A stretch of DNA of 64,000 nt. Source: Gloeophyllum trabeum ATCC 11539 (lineage: Eukaryota; Basidiomycota; Agaricomycetes; Gloeophyllales; Gloeophyllaceae). The stretch spans positions 2,242,693 through 2,306,692 of the forward strand of contig NW_006920410.1 in assembly GCF_000344685.1 (NCBI RefSeq), given 5' to 3'. A program made the position numbers and the translations under genes. The first letter of the stretch is position 1; each line of letters starts with the position of its first letter. Below are positions 12,664-31,400 of the stretch, piece after piece. The notes below the pieces were generated by a model that was not told the DNA's origin, made no database searches, and saw only the letters and a program-made list of their open reading frames with translations.

Positions 12664-15600
12664 TCAACTAGATCTATGACTGACTAAAGAAATCGTGGTC
12701 TGTGGAGTCCCTTCCGCGTCTTCATCCTCCAGCTTCATCTTTCCCAAGATAGCGAGACCTAGTTCTTGCCAACGTACTTGCGACTCGACCAACGGCTTCC
12801 TGCGGAACTGGGCAGCCAGTGTGGAGGCCAGGTTGTTTCGCAGGACCTTGAGTGCCACATTTGTCTTCGGTGAAGCCCGGAACTTGATCTTGCGATTGTC
12901 CACGAATATCGAATCAGAGATGAGCTAAACGAATGTGGTCAGAGCGTTCTTAGGCTGTAGCGGTATCTGAGCAGCTGACCCTAAAGTCGCATTCACCGCA
13001 CAGAAGCAGTATAGCGGCATCATCCACAGGGCCTGTCTCCCAGACGTAAAGTCTCTTCGAATGCCTGCGGAGCAAACCTTAGTAAAAGACTACCGAAGTT
13101 AGGGAAGTACGTGCATCAGCGTGAAGTAATGCAGATAGTTCACGCCAAAATCTCTCGGGTTCCGTCCGAAATTGACGGAGGTGGGATGGAAGGCAGCAGG
13201 CTGATTATTGCTAATGGTCCGCATCTGTCCATTCATCGGGTCGACGGCCAGGAGCTTCGGATAGACCCCTGCAGTGAGAGCAGCGCCGATGAGCGCTGTA
13301 TTTTGCCCATTGCAATTGAATTCGGGTGGGACGGCGACGAAGCGCGCCTTGTTGCGGCCATAGCGAGCTCTGCCAACTGGTAAGCGCCAGCCATTTAGTA
13401 CTCACACATCACGTACCTGCTCAGCTCCCGGACGAAGGACCGGTCGACTCGCATGAAGCCGGAATCGACGAGGTATCTACCGGACAGATCAGAACAAAGC
13501 ATGGCTGACGACAGACATCCCCCTACCCGAGGAATTGTTGTCGAAGTTCTTCTATTTGTTGCAAGTTCTAGGAAGAGCAGCGAGTCGTTGGGAAAGCAAG
13601 GGACCTGTCTGATAACTTACCTGATGACTCAAGAAATTCGTCTTGCAAAACTTATACGCATATCCAGGAGCGCAGGCTCGCCAGCTTTGGAAAGCGTTAT
13701 GGATGGTCAAAAAATCAGAGTTGTCTAGGGATGCGCTCAGGCAGGCGGCTCTATCCACAACGTCGTCTTACATACCAGTCTGGAATGAGCGTTTCGCCAT
13801 GTCCGCCTGTTGCTCGAGCCCAAAGGGCGTAACGAATGGCGATTTGGAGTTGAGAGTAGCCGCGATGGTGAGCGCAGAATCCAAGCAGCGGAAAAGCGTT
13901 GCCATCAGAAGGAACTTGCCCAGATGGACGTCCGTGGGTAGTTTGCTCAATAATTGACCCATGGGAGTGATCTCTTCCGACGGTGTCAAAGCGCGAACCT
14001 GGAATCGTCGTAAGTCGGGGTGCCCTCAGGATGAGTCAAGCATAAGGCTTCACCTCAACTAATGCGGCTATCGCTCTTTGTACGTTGACAGAAGCCGGAG
14101 GATCCAGCGCCCTTGACAACACGTCCTCTATAGATGAACCTAACTTGATCTTCATTATTTTGATGCGCAAGGCAAGATCTGATAGGCTCAAGCGCAGCAT
14201 TTCAGGAAGCGGATGTTCAGCGAGCTGAATGAACTCAGTAGGTGCCCAAGTCAGATCCAGAGGTGACTTACTAATGTATCGTGACGCAGTTTAGTGAAAA
14301 GGTGGAAGCACAGGCCTTCTTGAACACGACCAGCACGACCTCGCCTTTGTGCAGCGTTGCTCTTCGCAATGAATGTCTCTATCAGTCGACTCATCTGACG
14401 CTTCTCGTCATATCTACATATGTCAGAGAACTGTATCGATGACTTTGGGAAATAAGCCTACCTCATTTCCTTATGCTTGCCGGTATCGATTACGCAGGTG
14501 ATGTCAGGTATGGTGATACCAGTCTCAGCAATATTGGTTGCTACCAATCTAGTGTTAACGATGGAGTGACAAGCTGGTCTGAACACTGTTTCATACCGAT
14601 TACGATTTTTCGCACCCCTGGGGGAGGTATATTGAAGACAGCGCCCTGGTTCTCCGTGGAAATCGTGGAATGAAGAGGGAATATTTGGAAATCATCAGCA
14701 GCACCGAAGACGGGATGTTCGCCCAACAGCTCATTCAGACGCCTGATCTCTCCTAGACCAGGCATAAAAACGAGGATAGCAGCTGAATAATCCCGATATT
14801 GTGGGTCTTCAAGGCTGATCCGTTCTAACAAGCGTATGATGAGCTCATAGGGAATTAAACGCTCGTCAAGGAGATTGATAGTCGCGGCAGTCGCAGACGA
14901 ATATCGCCTTTCCAACTTGACGTTTGTAGGACCTTCTTCTTCGTCATCTTCATCATTAGCCAATGCATCTTCCGACCAATCTTGGCGCGCTTTGCTACGA
15001 TAAAACTTGTCATGACCTGTTCATCAAACAAGTATCAACCCACAGGAAGGCAGGATTCTGGACATAGCGTGGACGTACGGCGACGAGCATACGGAGAGCT
15101 CTCCTCTATAGTCCATTTCGTGAATTCTATCGCGTCTTCCAAATAGCGGACATCAACAGGGAAAGTGCGTCCGGGCACGTGGAACGTCGGACACCCGCCG
15201 AAGTAGTCGGATATCTTCTCAGCGTCGACAGTTGCAGACATCAAGATCACTCTACCCTGGTTAGCAAGCATTGCAGGATAGCGCAAAGTAACACTTACTT
15301 GAGGTCTCTGCGTTGTTCAATCAAGGATTTCAGTACGATCAGTAGAAAGTCAGACTCTATCGACCGCTCGTGAACCTGGATTGATGTCAGGACAAGGTCA
15401 TTCTTTTCCGTGTCTTATGCCAGCGCACCTCATCGATGACGATATGCTGAGAGGAACATGAGTCTCAGCAAGGAACAAATTGTGGATTTTACTCTCACCG
15501 TGATTTCATCAAATGCAGTGCCTTCTCCGTTGGCACCCGAGCCACTTTCTAGCATCCGAAGTGCAATTCCGTTCGTGACAAACGCCAGTCGAGTATTCCT

Positions 15601-18252
15601 GGTTGTATTACTCTCGAGTCGAATCGAGTAGCCGACCAGGGAGTTCAGCGTGCCGACTGCGCCAGGCGGGTCGCCCAACTCAGCGGAAACTCGCTGAGCC
15701 AAGGATATGGCCGAGATACGACGGGGTTCCGTACAATAAATTTTGCAATGTTTACCCCTGGAAAGCTGATCTTCGAGGATGAAGGTTGGAACTTGGGTAG
15801 ACTTGCCACTGAATGACCAGTGTTATGTATGTTAGAGTCGGCGGCAAGAAATCAGATATAACTAACCATCCAGTTTCGCCGCTAAGGACTAGTACTTGAG
15901 AAGATTCCAATGCGGAGACAATCTCATCACGATAATGCGCGACGGGTAGTCCATTGCGGTATTGCTGAAATATGAATTTGATGAGGAATGAGAAGCGCAT
16001 GAGCGTCCATAGTGATACTAACCAGCATTTCCTGATAAGCCGGACTTGCTTGCCTCGCCTTGAAGCCTGCGATAATTTGCTCTGATGTGACTTCACTTCC
16101 ATTTGACAAGTCTCGATAAAGGGTGGGTGCGGATGTAGTCGGAGTACGCTCGCTACGACCTTGGGCCTGAAACTATTTGTCAGGGAAAACCCAGATCCAT
16201 GCTGTGTTGATAGTTACCTTGAGCTCCGTCGCAAGTTTGGGCTGGAGAATCGTTTGTAGTTTCGCCCAGACTTGACGATTCGTGACATGGTCGTTGTTCT
16301 TCCTCTTATTCTCGAGTTCTTCCCACAGATCCCTGAATGTAGCCGGCAACAGTCTAAAGGAAGTACGCCCCACGGACGTCACGGGAACCCCTGCAGCGAA
16401 CCCATCCGTCGATGGAAAAGTTAATCCATGCAGTGCGACAGTTGCGACATAATTCTCCGCCTGCGACATATCGTGACAAGCGACGTCTTCCATAGTCCAG
16501 ATCTGACTCTTTCCCCTCTCCCAGCCGATATTTACCGCAGCACGCTTGGCTCGACTAGACCCGGATATGCAGCTGTACGAAATCGCTGCATACCGATCGG
16601 ATTTGAGCACAACCTCGGATAAGAGACTCTTCGGTGTCCGACCAGACCAATGTTTAGGCAGTGCCATATCACGGACTTGGATTGTAGTACCCTTGTCACT
16701 CGTTTCCGTGGTGGGCATTTCTAGGATTTCGAAAACACCGCCACCAACTGCGTCTTCGTCTCCTCCAAATATATCGGTGTTATCTTCCGGCAAAAGGGAT
16801 GCCTCTGCTGAAACAACCGCGGGGTGTTCCTTCTCCACCTGAGGGTCTTTCGCTGCTGGAGGTGGTTCTGTTGGATCGCCCTTTCCACGCAATTTTGAAC
16901 GAAGAGAGGACGCTTGCACCTGCTTACGTTGGATCCTGTACTGTGCCTCTGCGTCTTTGAAGTCGAAGAAGTAATGTTTCTTCACTTCTTCCAATCGTGA
17001 TTGAAGGTTATTCAGGAAGGCAGGGTCAAAGCCTCCTTGACCTCGTTGTGCCTGCAGATCTGTGATTTGTAGCTTCAGGCGAACATACTCGAGATTAGGG
17101 TCATCAATCTCCGACGGATCTTTCTCAGTGTCTGAGCCTTCGTTGTGGCTGTATGATGCAAGAATGCGTGCCTTGGCAGCTTGTCGGTCGGTTTCAGCCG
17201 CCAGGGGTAGTGACGTTGGTCGTGGCTCGGGAGAGGACGCAAATTCCGAGGTGACCGGAGTTGCGGGGGAAGACTTGAAGGACGGAACAAATTCAGCCGC
17301 GCTGGCATTCAGCCTCGACTCCATCCCGTTTTGCTTAGGAGTCGATGCGCCTGATGATCTGACAGGGGTAGAGGCCCTACTCTGGCGGGAAGAAGGCGTT
17401 TCGAAATGGCTGGGTGTTTTAGGAGTACGGGGTTCGGTTTCAGGAGCACCTAGATATCTTCCTTAATGAAAAGAAATATCAGAGCATGAACATCATCAAA
17501 CTTACGTTTTCGGGTCTCCAGTTCACCTTCAGGACAATGAATATAGAGCTTGCAATGGCAAAGGACATGAGCTATGCCAGTAATGTAGGAGAGGCGCAAG
17601 ACTAGACTGACCCATTCGTATGCTTCATCCAGGTCTACGCCCCGGATGGCTCTAAGACATTGCTCGACTCTATCCTCCGTAAAGCCCAGCCGCCGTAGTA
17701 CGCCGTACGTGATGGCTATGCGGGCGAGTGCTCTCTCCTCTGGCTCAGAGATAACTTTAGACGCTGCATCTGAAAATTAGCGTTTACGGACTACTCAGGT
17801 ACAAGCTACGCACAGTCGTCGCATTCTGTTTCGATAGCTAAGGTCAGAATACGACTAGAGATGTTTGGATCCAGCTCAAAGCTTGACAAAGTCTCGGAGA
17901 ATCGTCTATCCTGCTCTATTGCCTACCAAACCATCAGCATCTGCAGTACATAGACATGGAGGTATATCCGAACTTTGATGGTTCTAGTTATCTCTTTCTC
18001 CGTCTTCTCTTGGAGGCGATCCACCAGATCGGACAGCCGCTGGTCCTCGTCTGACTGCTTCACGGCGTCTTGTGCAAGAGGCTTTCTCGTCTCCGGAACC
18101 ACAACCTCGGAAGGTCGTGGTACCTCATCCTTATCTCCATCAACAGAGTTAGACGTGACTTCCTCAGCTTGGTCCACAACCTTCTTTGGAACCGAGGTCG
18201 TAGCGAAGCCTCGCGCAACAGGTTTCAACTGCGTCTTCTTCTTCTTCGCCAT
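12664..18252 (-). CDS. DEAH/DEVH-box RNA helicase, DHX29-like
   Basis: Large superfamily 2 helicase. It starts with a Lys-rich N-terminus ([16 protein letters not shown]). A UBA-like segment follows ([20 protein letters not shown]), then a coiled region ([20 protein letters not shown]) and an RWD-like region. The helicase core has Walker A GETGCGKSTQVP (rebuilt across an intron at about 15790-15870), [20 protein letters not shown] in HIVIDEVHERS, SAT in [12 protein letters not shown], and motif [14 protein letters not shown]. Helicase-associated and OB-fold regions follow, ending at TGA 12664. UBA-like and RWD-like N-terminal parts plus DEVH favour the DHX29/yeast YLR419W group. Mammalian DHX29 helps 40S subunits scan structured mRNA leaders; the same job here is inferred. 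Many short introns. Confidence 0.87.
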
Positions 18253-18736
18253 ATTAGTGGAGGGCTTTATAGCAGGGTCTTCAAAGAGTCTCTCGAAGAC
18301 AGTCCACTGGATAACGAAGGTCGAAGTGCGAAATTAGTCTGCAGAGCCAGTTACGTTCGCAGCTCCAAACGGAAGCCGCTAATTTCTCTTGGAGGACGTG
18401 CAAATAAGGCGTGCATAGGACAAGCGTAACAATGAATGTCGGGTCAGTTAGATTCCTCGATCGGTGCGGTAAAGTGACTCAGTAGGCACCGTGTATGCAT
18501 ATAAGCTCAAGCTGTCCGAACGTAGTACCTGACGTGGCTGTGCAGAGAACTCCAGACGGGATTTGATCTTGAAGAGCAGTACATGCCAGTGCGATTCGAT
18601 AGTACATACAATAATAATGCGTAGGTCTACAATATGCAGTGTAAGAGTCAAAGCAATACAAGAACGATAGCAAGTCCAGAATGCAAGTAACATATGTGAA
18701 GAGCGACAGTGCTCAAGCTCGCTGACCTTCGTTTAT
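18253..18736. other. intergenic region, DHX29-like promoter and INO80 3' end
   Basis: Holds the upstream region of the helicase gene and the 3' end of INO80, both leftward. I see no gene or RNA in it. Confidence 0.5.
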
Positions 18737-24436
<5,700 letters not shown>

Positions 24437-25176
24437 GGTGCACTGGGGGTATCCAAAGAGACTTGGTCAAGTATACGGGACTGTCGTCCAGCGAGACTGA
24501 CAGCGACAGCCTTCCGTGGGATTACAACAGGTCGAACCAGCACCCGCGAAGCTATGACGGACAGTAGTGCGACCGCTTCCTATTCTCTACCTCCCGCAAA
24601 CAGCGTTCTGGCGGTTGTTGACGGAGGGTGGGCCAATGTCGCCAACGACGACGAGCACAGCAAGCCTGGGTGAAAACTGATGAGGAACAGCCGGACTCGA
24701 ACGGGGAATCGGCGTCGCGCGTCTCATTATATTTGTAAACTGTTGTGATACCATTGACCTTCTGTCAACTCAAGCCTGAGCTGTCGCTCCATATATGGTA
24801 ATTTGCTCATCCTTCTCGAAGGAGCACTCCTCCGCACGCGAGAGCGTAGCAAACACACATCGCACAAATTCGGGCTTTCATTTAGGCCAGGACCTCGAAA
24901 CATGACCCGTACTTCATCCTAGATCTAGAGACGCTGTCGTTCAGCCCTATCTAGCTCAGGGGTGTGCCTGCAATAGGATCCTCTTCTGATCTTGTGTGCG
25001 TGATATATTGCGTACGCTTTAGCTCATTTCGAGCCTGCACCTTGCATGATTGCTGACGCCGTGACATTGTTACTTCGCTAAGGTATCGTATATCTGTATT
25101 AACCCATGTACAGCAGTTTCTAGCTATCCTCGCGCTCCTCTGTGCTCGACAGAAACACAACCACTGGCAGGACCGC
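24437..25176. other. intergenic region, INO80 promoter and fumarase 3' end
   Basis: About 740 bp between two leftward genes. I see no protein domain, tRNA or repeat. A TTCGAGTC-like stretch near 24690 does not form a paired T-arm. Confidence 0.5.
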
Positions 25177-27531
25177 TTACTCCTCATCGGGGTGCAACAT
25201 GAGCTCGGGACGAACTTTCTCGTCGAACTCCTCCGGTGTTAGGAATCCTAAAGAGACGGTAGCCTCCTTCAACGTGGTGCCTTCTTTGTGCGCCTTCTTA
25301 GCGCACTTGGCGACGTCTGCGAACGAACTTCAGCATTGACTCCAAAAAAGGAAGGAGCGAGAACGCACTGTCATAGCCAAGTGTCTTGTTGAGGATCGTG
25401 GCCAGCATTAGCGACTCGTTCACTAATTGTCCAATGCGTTTCTCGTTCGCCTGAATACCCACGACGCAGTTCTTGGTGAACGAACGAGATGCTAGTAGGA
25501 ATGTAAATCTCTCATTATACCAACCACTGGAAGGTCGCCTACCGTCGGATAATAATCGGATGCTTTGGAGAACGTTCTTTGCGATTACGGGTTTGAACAC
25601 GTTCAACTACAGCCAGGTATAAATGGAAGCTCAGTAACCATACCCAGAAAAGCGCACCTCGAAGTGACCGTTGGAACCACCGACTGAGACAGCAACCTGG
25701 TTGCCCATTACTTGGGCAGCGACCATTGTCATTGCCTCACATTGAGTGGGGTTCACTTTTCCGGGCATGATACTGCTACCGGGCTCATTTTCAGGCAGAG
25801 CCAGCTCCCCGAGACCGCATCGAGGCCCAGATCCAAGGAACCGGATATCGTTGGCTATCTTCATCAATGAAACCGCGACAACATTCAAAGCACCATGTGC
25901 CTCTACAAGAGCGTCATGTGAAGCAAGTGCTTCGAACTAAGAACAGTGTTCAGTAGTGCAATTGAACAATGACCCAATGGAATCACCTTGTTTGGAGCGG
26001 TCTTGAATTCGATGCCAGTGATCTTCGAGATCTCGGCAGCGACCTTCACGTCAAAGCCCTTCTTGGTGTTCAGCCCCTACAATGGATATATAGTGAGTTT
26101 ATTTCCTTGCCGTAGACATGGGTTCGTACCGTGCCGACAGCGGTGCCTCCTTGAGCAAGGAGGCTGAGGCGCGGAAGGACACCTTTCACCCGTTCAATTC
26201 CGTTCGACACTTGCTGCACATATCCGCTGAACTCCTGGCCAAGGGTCAGGGGAGTAGCATCCTAGATCAGAATAGAAATCAGATGTGTCATCTCACAGAA
26301 GCGGTTTGACTGACTGACCTGAAGATGTGTTCGGCCGATTTTGATGATTTTGTCAAATGCCTGAGCCTTCTCTGCCAGAGCATCACGCAATTCAGTAAGA
26401 GCTGGAATCAAGCTATTGGTGATCTCCACTACAGCAGCAACATGCATAGCGGTGGGGAATCTATGCAGAACGCCTATACAGTTCATGGATGCTCCCAATA
26501 GCGTAAATGACCATGAACTCACGTGTCGTTACTGCTTTGGCTCATGTTGACGTGGTCGTTGGGATGAACGGGCTTCTTAGAGCCAAGTTCTCCGCCGAGA
26601 ATTTCGATCGCCCTGTTGGAGATAACCTGTGGACGAGATGGAGTCTTCGACGATACGAGGGGAACGTGGATAAACTTCATACCTCGTTAACATTCATGTT
26701 ACTCTGTGTTCCACTTCCGGTCTGGAATACCACCAAGGGGAAGTGGTCAAGCAGCTTGCCGGAGATCACCTACGAGGGCGTTGAGTTCCTGCAAAGTCGC
26801 GGTTCGATCGTCACTTACTTCATCGGCTGCTTGCTGAATTGCCTGTCCGATCTTGGGGTCCATGCCATAGCTCACATTCACCACGGACGCGGCTTTCTTC
26901 AGCACACCAAACGCCTTGATCAGGGGAGGGGGGAGTCTTTCAGTTGGCCCACCAATGTCAAAGTTCTGGAGAGAGCTGGGACGGAGATATAAGGTGTCTG
27001 ATAACGAGTCCCAGATACGCAACGCACCGCTGAGTCTGTGCACCCCAATACCGATCCGCCGGGACCTGCAATTCACCGAAGGTGTCGCGCTCTACGCGGT
27101 ATGACTGGCTCGACTATGGACACTCGTCAAATCATGCACCGTCCACTGGAAGATAATTCTGACCATTCTGAAGGCGGAGGAAGAGAACAGTCGGGGGTAC
27201 AGGGCCGACCGGGGATGGGCCAGATGCAGCTGCAGACCCAGGTATAGGAATCACATGACGTGCGTGTCATAAGATAGAACGACGAGACATACTCTGCGTG
27301 AAAGGCGGATACCAGCCATACCTTGAAGCGCGAAGAGTAGAAACCGCTGGATGGGCTGCTGCGTATAGGGTGTCTAGCACGGCGGAGAAGAGAGAGTACG
27401 GTGTACGGCGTCCTCCGACACTTTAAGCAACCCAAGCCCGACTTTCTCCGTCATCGTCTTAGAACCTGTTACCACGCTCTTCGACGCATCACTGACCGGA
27501 ATATTCTGGGTCGTCGCTGCCAGCTAGACAT
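25177..27531 (-). CDS. FUM1: fumarate hydratase class II, mitochondrial
   Basis: Interconverts fumarate and malate in the TCA cycle. Core motifs: [69 protein letters not shown] (rebuilt across an intron), [14 protein letters not shown] and the signature [17 protein letters not shown]. The C-terminus ends [11 protein letters not shown] 25177-25179. The first exons need splicing. An ATG at 27531 gives [12 protein letters not shown], then a phase-2 GTCAGT donor near 27494; joining to an acceptor near 27373 gives [17 protein letters not shown], which joins to [11 protein letters not shown] across a further intron of about 240 nt. The result is Arg/Ser-rich without acidic residues, as expected for a mitochondrial presequence. 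The core is certain; the 5' exon structure is my inference. Confidence 0.93.
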
Positions 27532-27781
27532 GCAGGAAGATGCGAACAATGAAGCTGAAGAACCGGTCCACATATCATTATGCCTCTTCCTCAGGAGTTA
27601 CCGCCAATGAAATGGTCACAACAAGCGGAAATCAAATGCATCTCGGACGTCCTCTTCGGATTCCGACTGCAATTGCGGTGAATTCCACGTGATTTCATAT
27701 GTCATGATCACCTGTGCTATATCCTGGCGCGCTGCAAGCGCTCTCCTTGTCCTCCTCCTGTCACTCATTTCTCTACCTACA
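27532..27781. promoter_or_regulatory. divergent promoter of fumarase and PEX11
   Basis: A 250 bp region between two outward-reading start codons, with a CACGTG E-box at 27686-27691. Confidence 0.5.
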
Positions 27782-28883
27782 ATGGCCAGCATATCGTCTC
27801 AGCTGATCCTACACCCTACGGTCTCCCAAAGTATCAAGCTCGGAAGTACTACTATCGGCCGAGACAAAGTAGGTCGCGTGCACGTATAACAGATTCGGAT
27901 TGAGATGGGTCTGACTGCTTCACACAGTTGTACAGGGCCGTCCAATACTTCTCCAGGTTTCTGGCATGGTTTCTGCTAGCGAGAGGACACAAGGATCAGG
28001 CAGCGAGATGGAATGCCCTGAAATCCCATTTAGCGTTGGCACGCAAGCGTAAGTCACGAATCATAGTGCATTCTCGAGATGTGCTGAAGTAAAGGCGGGT
28101 TCCCCACAGTATTGCGCTTAGGCAAGCCCATGGAGCATCTTCAAGCGGCTCTCCGGGCGGTACAGGCCTACTCTGCGGCAGAGACCGGGGAGCAGATAAC
28201 TACCATCGGCCGACAGCTGGCTTACTTCGGTTATCTCACGTACGACACCGTCGTTTGGGTATGTGGAGGCTTTACATCTCTCACGCGGAAGACGGTTATG
28301 ACGCCCATGATGGCCCGTCTAACAGGCCAACGCAGTCAAATTCATCAATTTGAAGCCCGACACCGCTCAGAAGGTCAATAAGACCTCCAACCGCTTCTGG
28401 CTGGCAGGCATTCTCTTGAGCATCACCCACGGTCTTCTCAAGGTAAATTTCTTTCTAGGTGTACTATGTATCACTTCTCACTTGGTCGACTTGTTCCGCA
28501 GGCTGGCCGTCTAGCGAACGAAGCGAAGAAACTCCGATCGAGGTCGGGCGAAAAGGACGTCGGAGCAGAAGCGGACCGTGAGATGAGGCAGCGTACTCTC
28601 GACATGTAAGCGTTTCCCACTACTCATACACGTTCTATCGGCCTACTTACGATGTGTTCACAGGGCTCGGTCAGTAACGCGTCACCAGTTCATAATCGAC
28701 ATTCTCGATGTCTGGATACCCGCCGCGAACCTCGGCTTAGTCAATCTCAACGACGGCGTGCTTGGTATCTTTGGGTGAGTTCGGTGTTGGGAATATCCCG
28801 CTGCGTGATACTGAATCTTTGTCAGCTTCATCACTTCCGTCATGGCCCTCCGTCAGCAATGGCACATTGCTGGAAACAAGTGA
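27782..28883 (+). CDS. PEX11: peroxisomal membrane protein Pex11
   Basis: Drives peroxisome elongation and division. It starts MASISSQLILHPTVSQSIKL. The next exons give LYRAVQYFSRFLAWFLLARG (typical Pex11 amphipathic N-terminal region), LLRLGKPMEHLQAALRAVQA, GRQLAYFGYLTYDTVVW, INLKPDTAQKVNKTSNRFWL and AGILLSITHGLLK (membrane-near helix). Then come AGRLANEAKKLR, HQFIIDILDVWIPAANLGLV, LNDGVLGIFG, FITSVMALRQQWH. Six short introns; TGA 28881-28883. The domain order and the hydrophobic C-terminal segment facing the GxxGxxG-like NLNDGVLGIFG agree with the family. It lies head to head with fumarase. Confidence 0.92.
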
Positions 28884-29225
28884 ACGCCCTCTTCTATATT
28901 TCCTGCTCCCGCTATTCCTTGCAGTTTTATATACATTTCGAATGTACCATCTCGGATAAGTTATAGGAGTCCTTGACCTCGCTAACTGGTCTTAATGGAT
29001 AATGGCTTGTGCTTTACGATTACATCCACGTTGCCTGCTACCGATACTATGTGCATGGACCAGGCGGCAAGTGACAATGTCCACGATTGTGGCATTGACC
29101 TGGTACAGTATGCCGGCGGCATGAAGCAGCTGTGGCGATTGCAAGGTAAGTTCCTGCTTTCCGCTTCGCGTTCTCCGTCAAATCATTCGCGGCCATACCG
29201 CCAGGATCAAACACTCGAATTCTTG
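28884..29225. other. intergenic region before CMC1
   Basis: About 340 bp. Open frames here (from 28995) run into the CMC1 exon but give no conserved sequence before it, so I treat them as leader. Confidence 0.4.
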
Positions 29226-29618
29226 ATGAACGCGCTGTCACATCGCGAGGAGGAAACTCTGATGAAGGCTGCCAAAGCCAGAGCTCTGAAAGAATGTGAT
29301 CCCATCGTCCGAGGTCCGCTCTTCTCATGCACCACAACCTCTATTCACCTATCCAAACTCGCCTGATGTGATGGTATGACTATAGAGTTTGCTGACTGCG
29401 CAACTGGCCGTACTATCTCGGTAGCTTGGGCATGTAAGAGCAAGTATTCGGAGTTGCAGTCCTGTATGGGACAATTGTGAGTGCAGACATACGTCCCCCT
29501 GGGGTATCTGTATGTCCTCACTAACAGGGATATTTGCTGCTGGAATAGTACCAGTCAGGAAGGCATGGATGTCATCCGGAGAGAATATCTTCGACTCAGA
29601 AACCAGCAACACTCATGA
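29226..29618 (+). CDS. CMC1: COX assembly mitochondrial protein CMC1-like (twin CX9C)
   Basis: Small intermembrane-space protein; the family helps deliver copper and stabilise Cox1 during cytochrome c oxidase assembly. Three exons rebuilt by eye. Exon 1: MNALSHREEETLMKAAKARA then LKECDPIVR. Exon 2: EFADCATGRTISVAWACKSK, then YSELQSCMGQ. Exon 3: FTSQEGMDVIRREYLRLRNQ then QHS and TGA (29616-29618). Cys spacing is C-x9-C twice (CDPIVREFADC and CKSKYSELQSC), the hallmark of Mia40-oxidised twin CX9C proteins. About 82 residues. The start at 29226 matches the usual family N-terminus. Confidence 0.88.
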
Positions 29619-29989
29619 CACGACCCCAATTGTCCTGTAGGCCCGTGTCTAGCGATCCTTTTGAACAAATGACGAAGCAGTCGACTATCGATCTCTGTCT
29701 ACCTTTCCCGTCGTCTGGCAAACTGCAGGACGACGTAGTTCAGTCTTTAGCGGGGCGAAAGCAATTCATCTCAGGCTACTGATGCTGTCGGGCCCATATC
29801 CCCCTTTCCATATCCCATGAGCTGTGCCCCCACGTCAAAATATGTCACTTCTGGCATAAACACGCTCATGAAGGATCCGTTGTTGAAAAGGGACGGGAGG
29901 TAGTGTAGATACATAATGACCGCAGATAGCACAGCACAGAATTAAAGACCTAGACAATACCCTAGGACAAATGTTATATATTGGCTAGC
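29619..29989. other. convergent 3' intergenic region, CMC1 and lipoyl synthase
   Basis: About 370 bp of 3' flank between converging genes; nothing recognisable in it. Confidence 0.5.
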
Positions 29990-31400
29990 TTATGCTGCAG
30001 ACGAGGCCTCTGTCGATAATGCATCCAGGGCCGAAACTTGCTGCACCTTCTTCTTGTTCCCCTTCCCTCGGAGCACGTTCTCGATGAAGTACTCTCCAGC
30101 CTGTCAATGGCAATGAGCATAGTGGTAAAAGGCACTCGAGGACCACGAACCTTATAGCTGCTTCGCACCAATGGGCCGCTGGCGACATACAAGAAGCCCA
30201 AGTCTTCAGCGACCTGCTTCCATCTGTCAAACTCGGCTGGTTCCACGTAGCGCTCGACCTTCATATGCCGCTTCGTGGGCCGCATGTACTGGCCGAAAGT
30301 AACTACGTCCACGTCAATCTTGCGCAACTCTGAGAGAGCTATCTGTGAGTCCTCGAGTCCCAAAAAACAAGGGAAGCACAAACCTCGCAGGGCATCCATG
30401 AGCTGGTCTTCAGTCTCACCCAGCCCGAGCATGATGCTCGTCTTCGTCACACGTACACCCTCTTTCTTCGCGTGCTCGAGAACCTGGAGAGTCCGGCGGA
30501 AGCTGGCCCGCCGATCGCGTACGAACGGCGTGAGTGCCTCGACAGTCTCTAAGTTATGCGCAAAAACGTCCAGCCCGGACTTTGCCACCAGTCCCACATG
30601 AGGCAGGGATCCGCCAAAGTCCCCGGTGAGTACTTCAACTAGGGTTTGAGGGGCCTTCTGCTTAATCTTGCGAACCGTCTCGGCGAGATGGTGGGCACCG
30701 CTATCCGCGAGATCTAGCAGGAGGTCAGGATAGTCCTTCTCGTCTCATGCACAGAATGCGCGCACCGTCTCGGTCGACCGTGGTGAGCACGATATAGCCC
30801 AACCCCCACCGGCTGATGGCTTCTGCAGTGTGCTCCGGCTCGTGAGGGTCCAAGGGTGGAGGTGTGCGTGAAGTCTTGACAGCGCAGAACCTACAGCCAC
30901 GTGTGCATGTATCCCCCATTAACTGGCAGCGCACGGGCGTCAGCATCTACAGGACAAGTGACTCGGTGACGCAAGGTACTGACCATAATCGTGGCAGTCG
31001 CTGCTCTCTTGTTCTCCTCGTGGGTCGCACCCTTACTGCCGCCCCAGCAATCCCCAATATTCGGACATCGCGCTTCCTCGCAGACCGTGTGGAGGCCAAG
31101 ACCGCGGAGGTCACTCTTTATCTTGTTATACGATGCGCCTGTCGGGATCTTGGTTTTCAGATGAGCAGGAAGTCTCGGCCTGTGCGGTATTAAAAACAAG
31201 CTTCCCCGGTTAGGCTAAAAGACCTACTGCTTGGTGTTGCCCAGCACGACTCGTTCCGGTGCATCTCCAGCAATGAAATCATCCAAGGACGGACCATCAG
31301 CTAACTGTTGACTGAACGTGGACGAAGAAGACGTCGCGAGCGAGCGCGAGCTTCGCCCGACATTCAGGAGCTTCCGCGAGGACTGCCGGAGTACACTCAT
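29990..31400 (-). CDS. LIP5: lipoyl synthase, mitochondrial (radical SAM)
   Basis: Inserts two sulfurs into octanoyl groups on E2 and H proteins to make lipoate. An Arg/Ser-rich presequence starts [20 protein letters not shown]. The FeS auxiliary cluster motif is [12 protein letters not shown] (C-x4-C-x5-C) within [19 protein letters not shown]. The radical SAM motif is C-x3-C-x2-C in [16 protein letters not shown]. Further conserved pieces: [86 protein letters not shown]. The last exon reads [13 protein letters not shown] and ends TEASSAA, TAA 29990-29992. Both Cys motifs are intact. Several introns. Its product modifies the E2 subunit encoded at 36969-38590. Confidence 0.94.

Noticed and set aside
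24680..24720. TTCGAGTC-like sequence suggesting a tRNA T-arm (minus strand)
   Set aside because: The flanking five bases do not pair, and no D-arm or anticodon arm is present upstream.
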